Source: a virus
Virus record (IMG/VR): IMGVR_UViG_3300031787_000817
Span: 1 to 24,227 of that record
Direction: 5' to 3' (one strand)
Length of the DNA: 24,227 bases
Positions within the stretch are counted from its first letter, which is position 1. Every line of letters starts with the position of its first letter. A program made the position numbers and the translations under genes. The notes beneath the pieces were generated by a model. That model did not search any database and had not been told where the DNA came from. It saw only the letters and a program-made list of their open reading frames with translations. Positions 15,206-21,317 of this stretch are shown piece by piece.

Positions 15206-15212
15206 GAAGTAA
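15075..15212 (+). CDS. Very small basic phage protein
   Basis: 45 residues from ATG 15075, beginning MPLKRGKSQAAVSANIKTEM, then KKGKPQKQAVAIALAKAGKS and a Lys/Arg-rich end. This resembles a type of short, highly basic protein often seen in phage head gene clusters; its function is unknown to me. It overlaps the 3' part of the previous gene in another frame by 131 bases, and its TAA shares one base with the next ATG (TAATG). The strong Lys bias and the tandem basic neighbour make it convincing despite its size. Confidence 0.7.
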   Translation: MPLKRGKSQAAVSANIKTEMKKGKPQKQAVAIALAKAGKSRKGKK

Positions 15213-15364
15213 TGGCTAAGAAACCCGGCCTCTACGCCAACATCGCCGCCAAGCGCAAGCGCATTGCAGCCGGCAGCAAGGAGCGCATGGCACGCAAGGG
15301 TGAAGCCGGCAGGCCATCTGCTGCTGCGTTCAAGGCGGCTGCTAAGACTGCAAAGAAGAAATGA
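15212..15364 (+). CDS. Very small basic phage protein
   Basis: 50 residues, beginning MAKKPGLYANIAAKRKRIAA and ending in AAAKTAKKK. Small Lys/Arg/Ala-rich proteins starting MAKKPGLYANI are common in phage structural regions, with unknown role; nucleic acid binding is plausible from the charge. The start codon overlaps the stop of the preceding gene (TAATG), so translation is coupled. A 35-base gap with a hairpin follows before the scaffold gene. Confidence 0.75.
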   Translation: MAKKPGLYANIAAKRKRIAAGSKERMARKGEAGRPSAAAFKAAAKTAKKK

Positions 15365-15381
15365 TAACCTTAGGACGTAAT

Positions 15382-15396
15382 TAAGCCTGCGGCTTA
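15382..15396 (+). other. Small hairpin before scaffold gene start
   Basis: TAAGCC (15382-15387) and GGCTTA (15391-15396) form a perfect 6 bp stem with a TGC loop. It ends three bases before the ATG at 15400 and there is no T tract. It would sit at the ribosome-binding position, so it may modulate translation of the scaffold; it is not a terminator. Confidence 0.35.
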
Positions 15397-15399
15397 TCC

Positions 15400-16071
15400 A
15401 TGTCTGATGAACAACAAACCCAGGAGCCTGCGGCTACTACTGGAAATGCTGATGTACTGCAGCGCAGTATTGAAGCGTTAGAACGCAAGAATCAAGAGTT
15501 GATTGCAGAGCTGCGTGCAGCAAAAAAGTCCAAGGCGCCTGATGGGGTCAATGTCGATGAATTGCTGGAGTTCAAGCGCAACCACGAACAACAGCAGCTT
15601 GAATCCCAAGGCAAGTATCAAGAAGCCCGGCAAGCTTTGGAGCAGCAGTTCCGTGAGGCGACGGCGGAGAAGGACCAGCGCATCACAGAACTTGAGTCCC
15701 GCGTCCGCGAGCTAGAGCTGGTCACACCAGCAGTCACGGCATTGGCTGAGATCGTGCACGATCCTGATCTTGTGCTTAAGACCAAGCTGTCGCCTGATGC
15801 AATCCAGCGCGAGGCGGATGGCACCGTGGTCGTCGTCGATGGCTACCAGCGCACACCCGTCAGCGAATGGGCCAAGACGCTGCCTGCATGGATGCAGAAG
15901 CAACCCAAGCCGCAAGGCAGTGGCGCACCGACCGGCGGCAGCAATGGAACTATCCCTGCCGGCATGGCTAATCCATTCAGCCGCGAAGGTTTCAACCTCA
16001 CTGAGCAGTCACGGCTATTCCGTACAGATCGTGACCTATACGACCGGATGAAAGCAGCAGCTAACCGTTAG
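15400..16071 (+). CDS. Capsid scaffolding protein
   Basis: 223 residues immediately before the major capsid gene, the usual scaffold position. Residues about 20-115 are predicted coiled coil (IEALERKNQELIAELRAA; EKDQRITELESRVRELEL), with acidic and glutamine-rich composition. A glycine/proline-rich linker (GSGAPTGGSNG) precedes a C-terminal amphipathic segment (REGFNLTEQSRLFRTDRDLY) that probably contacts the coat protein. Scaffolds guide prohead assembly and then leave or are degraded. No protease domain is visible, so maturation proteolysis, if any, uses another gene. ATG 15400 is the only sensible start. Confidence 0.8.
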   Translation: MSDEQQTQEPAATTGNADVLQRSIEALERKNQELIAELRAAKKSKAPDGVNVDELLEFKRNHEQQQLESQGKYQEARQALEQQFREATAEKDQRITELESRVRELELVTPAVTALAEIVHDPDLVLKTKLSPDAIQREADGTVVVVDGYQRTPVSEWAKTLPAWMQKQPKPQGSGAPTGGSNGTIPAGMANPFSREGFNLTEQSRLFRTDRDLYDRMKAAANR

Positions 16072-16155
16072 TATTTGAGTGTCTGCTCGTGATGGCTGCG
16101 CCACATAGAGCCTAGGGCTGCGCCCGCATCCGTAAACCCTTTTTGAGGATTAGTC
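16072..16155 (+). promoter_or_regulatory. Leader of the major capsid gene
   Basis: This 84-base gap is the longest in the head gene cluster. GGCTGCGCC occurs twice (16094-16102 and 16116-16124), and a TGAGGA Shine-Dalgarno-like motif lies just before ATG 16156. It may carry an extra promoter or an mRNA processing site that raises capsid expression. I see no clear -10/-35 pair. Confidence 0.35.
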
Positions 16156-17187
16156 ATGGCGACCCTTCGCTCTGACATCATCATCCCCGAGGTATTTACG
16201 CCTTACGTCATTGAGCAAACCACTCAGCGTGATGCCTTCCTGGCTTCCGGTGTGGTGCAGCCTCTGGCGGAGCTAAATGCCACCGAGGGCGGTGATTTTA
16301 TCAACGTTCCCTTCTGGAAAGCCAATCTTTCCGGTGACTTTGAGGTGCTGACCGACAGCAGCAGCCTCACCCCCGGCAAGATCCAAGCTGACAAGCAAGT
16401 CGGCGTGATCCTGCACCGTGGCCGCGCCTTTGAGGCTCGTGACCTGGCTGCTCTGGCTGCTGGTTCTGACCCCATGGCCGCCATCGGCGCCAAGATCGCT
16501 GATTACATCGCTAACCAGCGCCAAAAGGATCTGCTGTCCTGCCTTGCCGGCGTGTTCGGCACCCTGGGCACCACCTCTAGCTCGGCTGCTTTCTTCCCCC
16601 TGACCATCGACGGCGAATCGGGCGACACCCCTACTGCGCTGTCCCCGCGTCATGTGGCAGAAGCCCGCAGCCTGCTGGGCGATCAAGGCGACAAGCTGGC
16701 TGCCGTTGCCATGCACTCCAAGGTCTACTACGACCTGGTTGAGCGCAAAGCCATCGATTATGTGACCGAGACTGACGCTCGTCTGACGTCTTCGGTGACT
16801 GATTTCGTTGGTGGCAGCATCGCTGGCGCTTACGGCAACCCCACTGTCCCTACCTACATGGGCCTGCGCGTAATCGTCTCTGACGACGTGCAAACCGAAG
16901 GCAGCGGCTCCACCACTGAGTACGCCACCTATTTCTTCACCCAAGGCGCTGTCGCCAGCGGTGAGCAGATGGCAATGCAGACCGAAACCGACCGTGACAT
17001 CCTCGCCAAGAGCGATGCCATGTCGATCGACCTGCACTACGTCTACCACCCGGTGGGCGCTAAGTGGGGCGTGACCACCACTAACCCCACTCGCGCCCAA
17101 CTGGCAACCGTGGGCAACTGGTCGAAGGTGTACGAAACCAAGAACCTGGGAATCGTGCGCGCGACCAACACCTCTAACTTCGATTGA
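16156..17187 (+). CDS. Major capsid protein
   Basis: 343 residues downstream of the scaffold. It shows features of one siphophage coat group with an HK97-type fold: an N-terminal IIIPEVFTPYVIEQTTQRDA, then GGDFINVPFWKANLSGDFEV, RGRAFEARDLAALAAGSDPM, and a late YFFTQGAVASGEQMAMQTET. Codons are strongly C-ending and regular compared with neighbouring genes, consistent with very high expression. That same bias leaves a 310-codon antisense open frame which is a shadow. The preceding leader has a good ribosome-binding site. Confidence 0.9.
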   Translation: MATLRSDIIIPEVFTPYVIEQTTQRDAFLASGVVQPLAELNATEGGDFINVPFWKANLSGDFEVLTDSSSLTPGKIQADKQVGVILHRGRAFEARDLAALAAGSDPMAAIGAKIADYIANQRQKDLLSCLAGVFGTLGTTSSSAAFFPLTIDGESGDTPTALSPRHVAEARSLLGDQGDKLAAVAMHSKVYYDLVERKAIDYVTETDARLTSSVTDFVGGSIAGAYGNPTVPTYMGLRVIVSDDVQTEGSGSTTEYATYFFTQGAVASGEQMAMQTETDRDILAKSDAMSIDLHYVYHPVGAKWGVTTTNPTRAQLATVGNWSKVYETKNLGIVRATNTSNFD

Positions 17188-17198
17188 GGTAACTGACC

Positions 17199-17612
17199 AT
17201 GGCATCCATCTTTGAGCTTGGCGACATCCCCGGCGGCCTTCTGCCCGGGCAAATGGGTCTGGCAGCTCCTACTGCCACTGCAACCCTGAGTGCAGCCAAC
17301 AGCTACAACACCATCATCCGTGGTGTGCCCGCTGCTGCTGCCACCTACACCACTGCTACCGCTGCTGAGATTGTTGCTGCCATTGGCGGTGACTGCGCTG
17401 TGGGCACCACCTTCATGGTGGTTGTGCTCAACGCATCGGCTGGCGCCAACACCATCACCATTGCTGGTGGTACTGACGTGACCGTGAGCGGTGTAGCAAC
17501 TGTTGCCCAGAATGCTTCCAAGGTATTTCTTGGCCGCGTGACTGCTGTTACCAGCGGATCTGAAGCGATCACCCTTTACGGCCTTGGCAGCACTGCTGCT
17601 GCTGTTGCCTGA
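17199..17612 (+). CDS. Ala/Thr-rich small structural protein, possible head decoration
   Basis: 137 residues, 11 bases after the capsid stop. The sequence is a beta-rich, Ala/Thr/Gly/Val repetition (NTITIAGGTDVTVSGVATVA; SEAITLYGLGS), with very few charged residues. Position directly behind the major capsid gene and a composition similar to virion surface proteins suggest a capsid decoration or head-stabilising protein. No family motif is recognised, so the function is inferred. Codon choice resembles the capsid gene, in line with a structural, abundant product. Confidence 0.65.
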   Translation: MASIFELGDIPGGLLPGQMGLAAPTATATLSAANSYNTIIRGVPAAAATYTTATAAEIVAAIGGDCAVGTTFMVVVLNASAGANTITIAGGTDVTVSGVATVAQNASKVFLGRVTAVTSGSEAITLYGLGSTAAAVA

Positions 17613-17615
17613 TAA

Positions 17616-17813
17616 ATGGGCCTGTTCGCTTTCCGGCGACTGCGTGAACTAGAGGCTGCTTCTAACGAGGCAGCCTCTCTTTCTATTGCAGAGCCCACAC
17701 TTACACTTGAGATGACGGAGCCACCCAACGATGGCAGTAGTAATCGACGCAACGGTGGGCGGCGCAAACGCCAACAGCTACCTGACGCTGGCAGCAGCGC
17801 AGGAGATCATTGA
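17616..17813 (+). CDS. Small basic-tailed hypothetical protein
   Basis: 65 residues, beginning three bases after the preceding stop. It opens MGLFAFRRLRELEAASNEAA, an amphipathic helix like those at the N-terminus of small phage head proteins, followed by a Pro/Glu stretch and an Arg/Lys-rich tail (NRRNGGRRKRQQ). The last third overlaps the next gene by 83 bases in another frame, so its tail may be partly unconstrained. The coupling and the plausible N-terminus support it; a false positive is possible. Confidence 0.55.
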   Translation: MGLFAFRRLRELEAASNEAASLSIAEPTLTLEMTEPPNDGSSNRRNGGRRKRQQLPDAGSSAGDH

Positions 17814-18294
17814 CGGTTTTGTGCAAGATGCTGATGTAACGGCATGGGCATCGGCTACCACTGATCAAAAGAATCGGGCGCTGTTTACCGCTACTCAGCG
17901 CTTGGATCGTGAGCGGTTCCTAGGTGCTCGCGCTACCGATACGCAGGCATTGCAGTGGCCGCGTACTGGCGTGCGCAAGCCTGACACCTACATCAACACG
18001 TACGCCGTAGGCTTTCCGTTTCGCATCACGACGGACTACTACACCGACGACGAGATCCCGCAGCAAGTGCAGTATGCGCAGGTTGTGCTTGCCACTTACC
18101 TCAACAACAACCCCGACGGGATTGGACTGAGCGGGCTGGAGGATTACAAAAACGTCAAGATCGGCAGCATCAGCGTTACGCCGAATCTTGGCTACGGCGC
18201 TGTTGGCGTCGATAAAATCCCACCGATCGTAGAGCGATACCTGACCGGGCTTAGAATTAGCGGACCAGGCAACTTTGCAATCAAGCGGTCATGA
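17731..18294 (+). CDS. Head-tail connector protein (annotated in relatives as DnaT-like)
   Basis: 187 residues with the pattern of a phage neck protein family often labelled DnaT-like: GGANANSYLTLAAAQEIIDG at the N-terminus, then NRALFTATQRLDRERFLGAR and DTQALQWPRTGV. Despite that label its position after the capsid genes fits an adaptor that binds below the portal. The rest is beta-rich (NVKIGSISVTPNLGYGAVGV). The stop overlaps the next start in ATGA. The role is inferred from gene order and family pattern. Confidence 0.75.
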   Translation: MAVVIDATVGGANANSYLTLAAAQEIIDGFVQDADVTAWASATTDQKNRALFTATQRLDRERFLGARATDTQALQWPRTGVRKPDTYINTYAVGFPFRITTDYYTDDEIPQQVQYAQVVLATYLNNNPDGIGLSGLEDYKNVKIGSISVTPNLGYGAVGVDKIPPIVERYLTGLRISGPGNFAIKRS

Positions 18295-18518
18295 GTTACA
18301 TGTATCCCGGTGCCGAATACATCGACGACACCGCAGCACATACCGGACGCTTCGGCAAGATCGTTGCCCTTGAGGATTCGGTGATCGCCAGCCTGACTGC
18401 AATGGACTGGACCGGCAACACGCTGAGCGCCATCCCATTCAAGGCAAGCACTGAGATCAAAGGCGTCTTCACCAGCATCACTCTGACTAGCGGCACCGTT
18501 ATCGCCTACAGGCTTTGA
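18291..18518 (+). CDS. Small beta-rich structural protein, paralog 1
   Basis: 75 residues. The segments YIDDTAAHTGRFGKIVALED, then WTGNTLSAIPFKAST and the ending GVFTSITLTSGTVIAYRL predict a compact beta-sandwich. The next gene encodes a clear paralog with the same order of motifs. Proteins of this kind are found near neck genes of phages and may be decoration or fibre-anchoring components, but the function is unknown. Coupled to the previous gene by a four-base overlap. Confidence 0.75.
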   Translation: MSYMYPGAEYIDDTAAHTGRFGKIVALEDSVIASLTAMDWTGNTLSAIPFKASTEIKGVFTSITLTSGTVIAYRL

Positions 18519-18520
18519 CC

Positions 18521-18769
18521 ATGAGTGACATTAACTACCTTGCCATTGATTACTCGATAGGCGCTACTTACATTAGCGACACGACCACACGCACTGGTAG
18601 GTGGTGCGCAATTCACTTCACGAGTAATTCACAAGTGAGTGCCATTGTTGCGCAGAATTATGACGGCAATACTATTTCAGGGCAGTCATTCAGCGCAGCA
18701 ACAACGCTTTACGGTGTGTTCACCAGCATTACGCTGCAAAACGGTCACTGCGTCGCCTACAAGCTCTGA
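18521..18769 (+). CDS. Small beta-rich structural protein, paralog 2
   Basis: 82 residues from ATG 18521; an in-frame TTG at 18515 is possible but unnecessary. It aligns with the previous protein over its C-terminal two thirds: YISDTTTRTGRWCAIHF, then YDGNTISGQSFSAATTLYG and GVFTSITLQNGHCVAYKL. The two are a tandem duplication that has diverged, since DNA similarity is low outside the GVFTSITL block. Its stop shares one base with the next ATG. Function unknown; likely a virion component. Confidence 0.75.
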   Translation: MSDINYLAIDYSIGATYISDTTTRTGRWCAIHFTSNSQVSAIVAQNYDGNTISGQSFSAATTLYGVFTSITLQNGHCVAYKL

Positions 18770-19125
18770 TGGCATTAGCTAGCCCGCTACGCAAAGTTGC
18801 CAGCAAGCTGATGGCAAAGTTTGGCGGTACTGCTACCATCCGCCGCGTGGTGCCGGGCGCTTACAACCCAACGACTGGCACCGTCAGCGAAACCACCACC
18901 GACACTGCAGTGCGCGGTGTGCTGGAAGATGTCAACTTGCGTGAGGTTGATGATCTGATTCAGGCAAACGACAAGCGGCTTTTGATCGCTGCGGCTGACA
19001 TTGCAAATCCACCTACCACTGCCGACGAAGTGCTCATTGGAGCAATCACGCATCAGGTGATCACGGTGCGCACCATTGAGCAGGACAACACCCCGATCAC
19101 TTACGAGTTGATCCTGAGGGCATAA
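18769..19125 (+). CDS. Head closure/stopper-like neck protein
   Basis: 118 residues. The pattern of a basic N-terminal helix (LRKVASKLMAKFGGTATIRR), a Thr-rich strand region with a turn (YNPTTGTVSETTTDTAVRG), and later VDDLIQANDKRLLIAAADI and HQVITVRTIEQDNTPITYEL fits small beta-barrel head-closure proteins of the SPP1 gp16 type. These plug the portal after packaging and dock the tail. Position between the connector and the HK97 gp10-like protein supports this. The assignment is from order and fold-like pattern. Confidence 0.75.
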   Translation: MALASPLRKVASKLMAKFGGTATIRRVVPGAYNPTTGTVSETTTDTAVRGVLEDVNLREVDDLIQANDKRLLIAAADIANPPTTADEVLIGAITHQVITVRTIEQDNTPITYELILRA

Positions 19126-19562
19126 TGGCACGCACAATCCGCGTTGGTGATATCGGCGACTATGCCAGCCAGCAGATGGAGAAGTTGCTGCGGGTTGCGG
19201 TGCTAGAGACGGATAGCCGCCTTAAGCAGGCAAGCCCTGTCGACACAGGCCGGTTTCGCGTTAGCTGGCAGGTAGGCGAGAATGCGGCCGGCTCTTACGA
19301 CGGCGGGCCGCAACAGCCGCCTTCAAACACAGATCGATCAAAAACATCTCCGCCAGGCGGATTGATCGTTCCGTTGCGCAAGATGAACTACCAACAAGAG
19401 AAGCTAGGCAACGTCTACAGCGTGCACAACAACCTGCCGTATGCAGAGCCTCTTGCCAATGGCAGCAGCAAGCAAGCGCCAGCGGGTTGGGTGCAAGGCA
19501 TCGCCAAGGACATCCAAGGCTTTGTGCAAGTCAATGCTGACCGCATCGGAAGGGAATCATGA
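19125..19562 (+). CDS. HK97 gp10-like neck/tail completion protein
   Basis: 145 residues. The central SPVDTGRFRVSWQVG and the later YAEPLANGSSKQAPAGWV are recognisable hallmarks of the HK97 gp10-like family. Members act at the head-tail junction of siphophages. ATG 19125 shares one base with the preceding stop, and the stop overlaps the next start in ATGA, so the neck genes are translationally linked. Confidence 0.82.
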   Translation: MARTIRVGDIGDYASQQMEKLLRVAVLETDSRLKQASPVDTGRFRVSWQVGENAAGSYDGGPQQPPSNTDRSKTSPPGGLIVPLRKMNYQQEKLGNVYSVHNNLPYAEPLANGSSKQAPAGWVQGIAKDIQGFVQVNADRIGRES

Positions 19563-19966
19563 GCAGCACCTACAACGACGTTCGCGCCGCCATTGAAGGG
19601 CGCATTGCAACGCAGATGGCCATAGCGCCTGCGTATCCGGTCAGCTATCAAAACGTGCCATTCACCCCACCCAACAACACGCCATGGGTGCAGGTGTTCA
19701 TCCGCTTTGGCGACAACAACTATGCCACGCTGACTAGTTTTAACCGCCAGACTGGCACGCTGGTGGTCAATGTCTTTACGCCACAGGGTCAAGGCACTGC
19801 AGCTAATTTCACCATTGCAGAGCGGTTAAAGGATTTATTTGATCGCGCCAAGTTTTCTAGCATCATCTTTGATGCAGCCTCAGGGCCAGCGCAGGTAACG
19901 CCAGCAGCGCCTGAGCCTTACTTTCAGACTCAGCTAACTGCTACGTTTGAAGCGTATTTAGACTGA
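19559..19966 (+). CDS. Tail terminator protein
   Basis: 135 residues. N-terminal helix NDVRAAIEGRIATQMAIAP, then VSYQNVPFTPPNNTPWVQVF, followed by a strand TGTLVVNVFTPQGQGTAANF and a helix IAERLKDLFDRAKF. This matches the alpha-beta fold of tail terminators such as lambda gpU and SPP1 gp17, which end tail tube polymerisation and join to the head. The gene order, with the tube protein next, agrees. Confidence 0.8.
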   Translation: MSSTYNDVRAAIEGRIATQMAIAPAYPVSYQNVPFTPPNNTPWVQVFIRFGDNNYATLTSFNRQTGTLVVNVFTPQGQGTAANFTIAERLKDLFDRAKFSSIIFDAASGPAQVTPAAPEPYFQTQLTATFEAYLD

Positions 19967-19989
19967 CGGTAGCCAATACCGTTCACAAC

Positions 19990-20748
19990 ATGGCTGTCAC
20001 TGTTTTGTCCGGTACGTCCGGCGCCCTTTACTACAAACCCGCCGGGACTAACGGCAACTTCCCCGAATCTGGCGTCAACGCCAGCACTGATGTCATCACC
20101 GTTCAGCCGTATCTGAACTTCAAAGCTGGCGATCCGGTGAAATTCCGCGTCATCAACAGCCAGACCGGTGGATCTGGATCCGGTACGCTGCCGTCTCCCA
20201 TTGATGGTGCCACCACTTATTACGTGCTGAGCTACACCGCCGCTACTGGCGCGCTGACCGTCTCCACAGCAGCCGGCGGCACCATCCTCGCCATCACCGA
20301 CGACGGCACGGCTGTAGCACCTAACGAGTTCGAGGTGTATTACGCCGACTATGCGGCAGTCGGGCAAGTGCAGTCCTGGTCGTTTGAAATCAGCCGCGCC
20401 GAGATTGACGTCACCACCATCGGCCAAACCGCTGGGCAATACGCGCCCTTCCGCGTTTACATTCCCGGCTTCGCTGATGGCAGCGGCACTGCCACCATCT
20501 ACGTGACCAACGAAGATGCTGCGCTGTCCAACCGCATGGTGGAAGACGTGCTGCAGCGCCAGCAGGTTGGTTGCGGCTTCAAGCTGTACACCGACAAGGG
20601 CGCTACCGAAGCACTGAGCCGCAGCATCGCAATGGATGCCGTGCTGTTGACCGCCAGCTTGAACATCAACCCTGATGATGCTCAGCAGGTGGAGATCACA
20701 TTCCGCCCGGCGGGTGTGCCCACTTTCGACTTCAGCACTTCTGCTTGA
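19990..20748 (+). CDS. Major tail tube protein with inserted beta domain
   Basis: 252 residues. The tube-like part includes AVGQVQSWSFEISRAEIDVT, TIGQTAGQYAPFRVYIPGF, GSGTATIYVTNEDAALSNRM and FKLYTDKGATEALSRSIAMD. Residues about 35-105 (FKAGDPVKFRVINSQTGGSG, then TYYVLSYTAATGALTVST) look like a separate Ig-like beta domain inserted near the N-terminus, probably exposed on the tail surface. Codon use is C-ending as in the capsid gene, indicating high expression. No sheath gene is nearby, supporting a non-contractile tail. Confidence 0.85.
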   Translation: MAVTVLSGTSGALYYKPAGTNGNFPESGVNASTDVITVQPYLNFKAGDPVKFRVINSQTGGSGSGTLPSPIDGATTYYVLSYTAATGALTVSTAAGGTILAITDDGTAVAPNEFEVYYADYAAVGQVQSWSFEISRAEIDVTTIGQTAGQYAPFRVYIPGFADGSGTATIYVTNEDAALSNRMVEDVLQRQQVGCGFKLYTDKGATEALSRSIAMDAVLLTASLNINPDDAQQVEITFRPAGVPTFDFSTSA

Positions 20749-20757
20749 TAGTTGAAC

Positions 20758-20779
20758 GGCCCCGGCGTATGCTGGGGCC
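20758..20779 (+). other. Stable hairpin after tail tube gene
   Basis: GGCCCCGGC (20758-20766) pairs with GCTGGGGCC (20771-20779) around a GTAT loop: nine pairs including one G-U. It lies ten bases after the tail tube stop. There is no T tract downstream, so full termination is unlikely. It may stabilise the upstream abundant mRNA or attenuate read-through to the less needed chaperone genes. Confidence 0.6.
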
Positions 20780-20794
20780 ACCCACATTTATTGC

Positions 20795-21151
20795 ATGGCA
20801 TCATCTGCACTGGCACGGCTCAAAAAAGCAGCCAATCTTCAGCCAATCAAACGCGTCGTAACACTCAGCGATGGAACTACGTTTGAGTTTTATGCCACGG
20901 CTTTGACTATGGCAGAGCGCGAGCGCGCGCAGAAAATGCCAGGTGGCGATGACCCCAATGGCTTTGCGCTGAATCTGCTCGTGACCAAAGCAGCTGACGA
21001 TGCTGGCCAGCGGTTGTTTCAGGCCGGTGAAATTGCTGAGCTGAAGAATGACGTGCTTGATAGCGATTTGCAAGCCATGATGCTCGCTATCATCACCAAC
21101 CCTGAGGAAGCTGAAACCGACATGAAAAGCTCTGAAAAAGGAGCTAAGTAA
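20795..21151 (+). CDS. Tail assembly chaperone, zero-frame product (gpG-like)
   Basis: 118 residues between the tail tube and tape measure genes, the fixed place of the tail assembly chaperone. The sequence is like this class: VVTLSDGTTFEFYATALTMA, then NLLVTKAADDAGQRLF and LKNDVLDSDLQAMMLAIITN. It ends after a run of five A at 21135-21139 (codons GAA AAA GGA GCT AAG TAA). The following frame, 21138-21314, has no good start codon but a conserved-looking T-like sequence, so a fraction of ribosomes probably shift frame near the A run to make a longer G-T product. Confidence 0.8.
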   Translation: MASSALARLKKAANLQPIKRVVTLSDGTTFEFYATALTMAERERAQKMPGGDDPNGFALNLLVTKAADDAGQRLFQAGEIAELKNDVLDSDLQAMMLAIITNPEEAETDMKSSEKGAK

Positions 21152-21314
21152 AGACAATCTGCTGCTGCTGCAGCTTGGCGTAGCAAAAGAGCTGGGCTAC
21201 ACGCTAGCTCGGCTCAACCGTGAGGTAACGCTTGAAGAGCTGCTGCTTTGGTCTAGCTATTTTGAGCTTCAGAATGAAGAGCAGGATCGTAGAATGAAGC
21301 AACGCCGTAGGTAA
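21138..21314 (+). CDS. Frameshift extension of tail chaperone (gpT-like)
   Basis: 58 codons with no ATG, GTG or TTG start except an ATG close to its end. The sequence reads KELSKDNLLLLQLGVAKELG, then LARLNREVTLEELLLWSSYF and a charged tail, resembling the T part of phage G-T chaperones. Its frame is +1 (or -2) relative to the gpG-like frame. From the AAA codon at 21137-21139, a -2 slip re-pairs perfectly on AAA 21135-21137, and a +1 slip re-pairs on AAG 21138-21140. The -1 frame meets TAA at once. The fused product would be 172 or 173 residues. Confidence 0.7.
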   Translation, partial: KELSKDNLLLLQLGVAKELGYTLARLNREVTLEELLLWSSYFELQNEEQDRRMKQRRR

Positions 21315-21317
21315 GTC

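Noticed and set aside
16273-17205. 310-codon open frame on the minus strand, antisense to the major capsid gene
   Set aside because: It is codon-aligned with the capsid gene, whose biased codons avoid TTA, CTA and TCA and so leave the antisense frame open. The translation is Val/His/Gly-rich with no motif. It shows that antisense length alone is not evidence, which is why the intein nuclease call rests on motifs.
19930-20787. 285-codon open frame on the minus strand, antisense to the tail tube gene
   Set aside because: Same codon-bias artefact as over the capsid gene; no recognisable domain or sensible start context.
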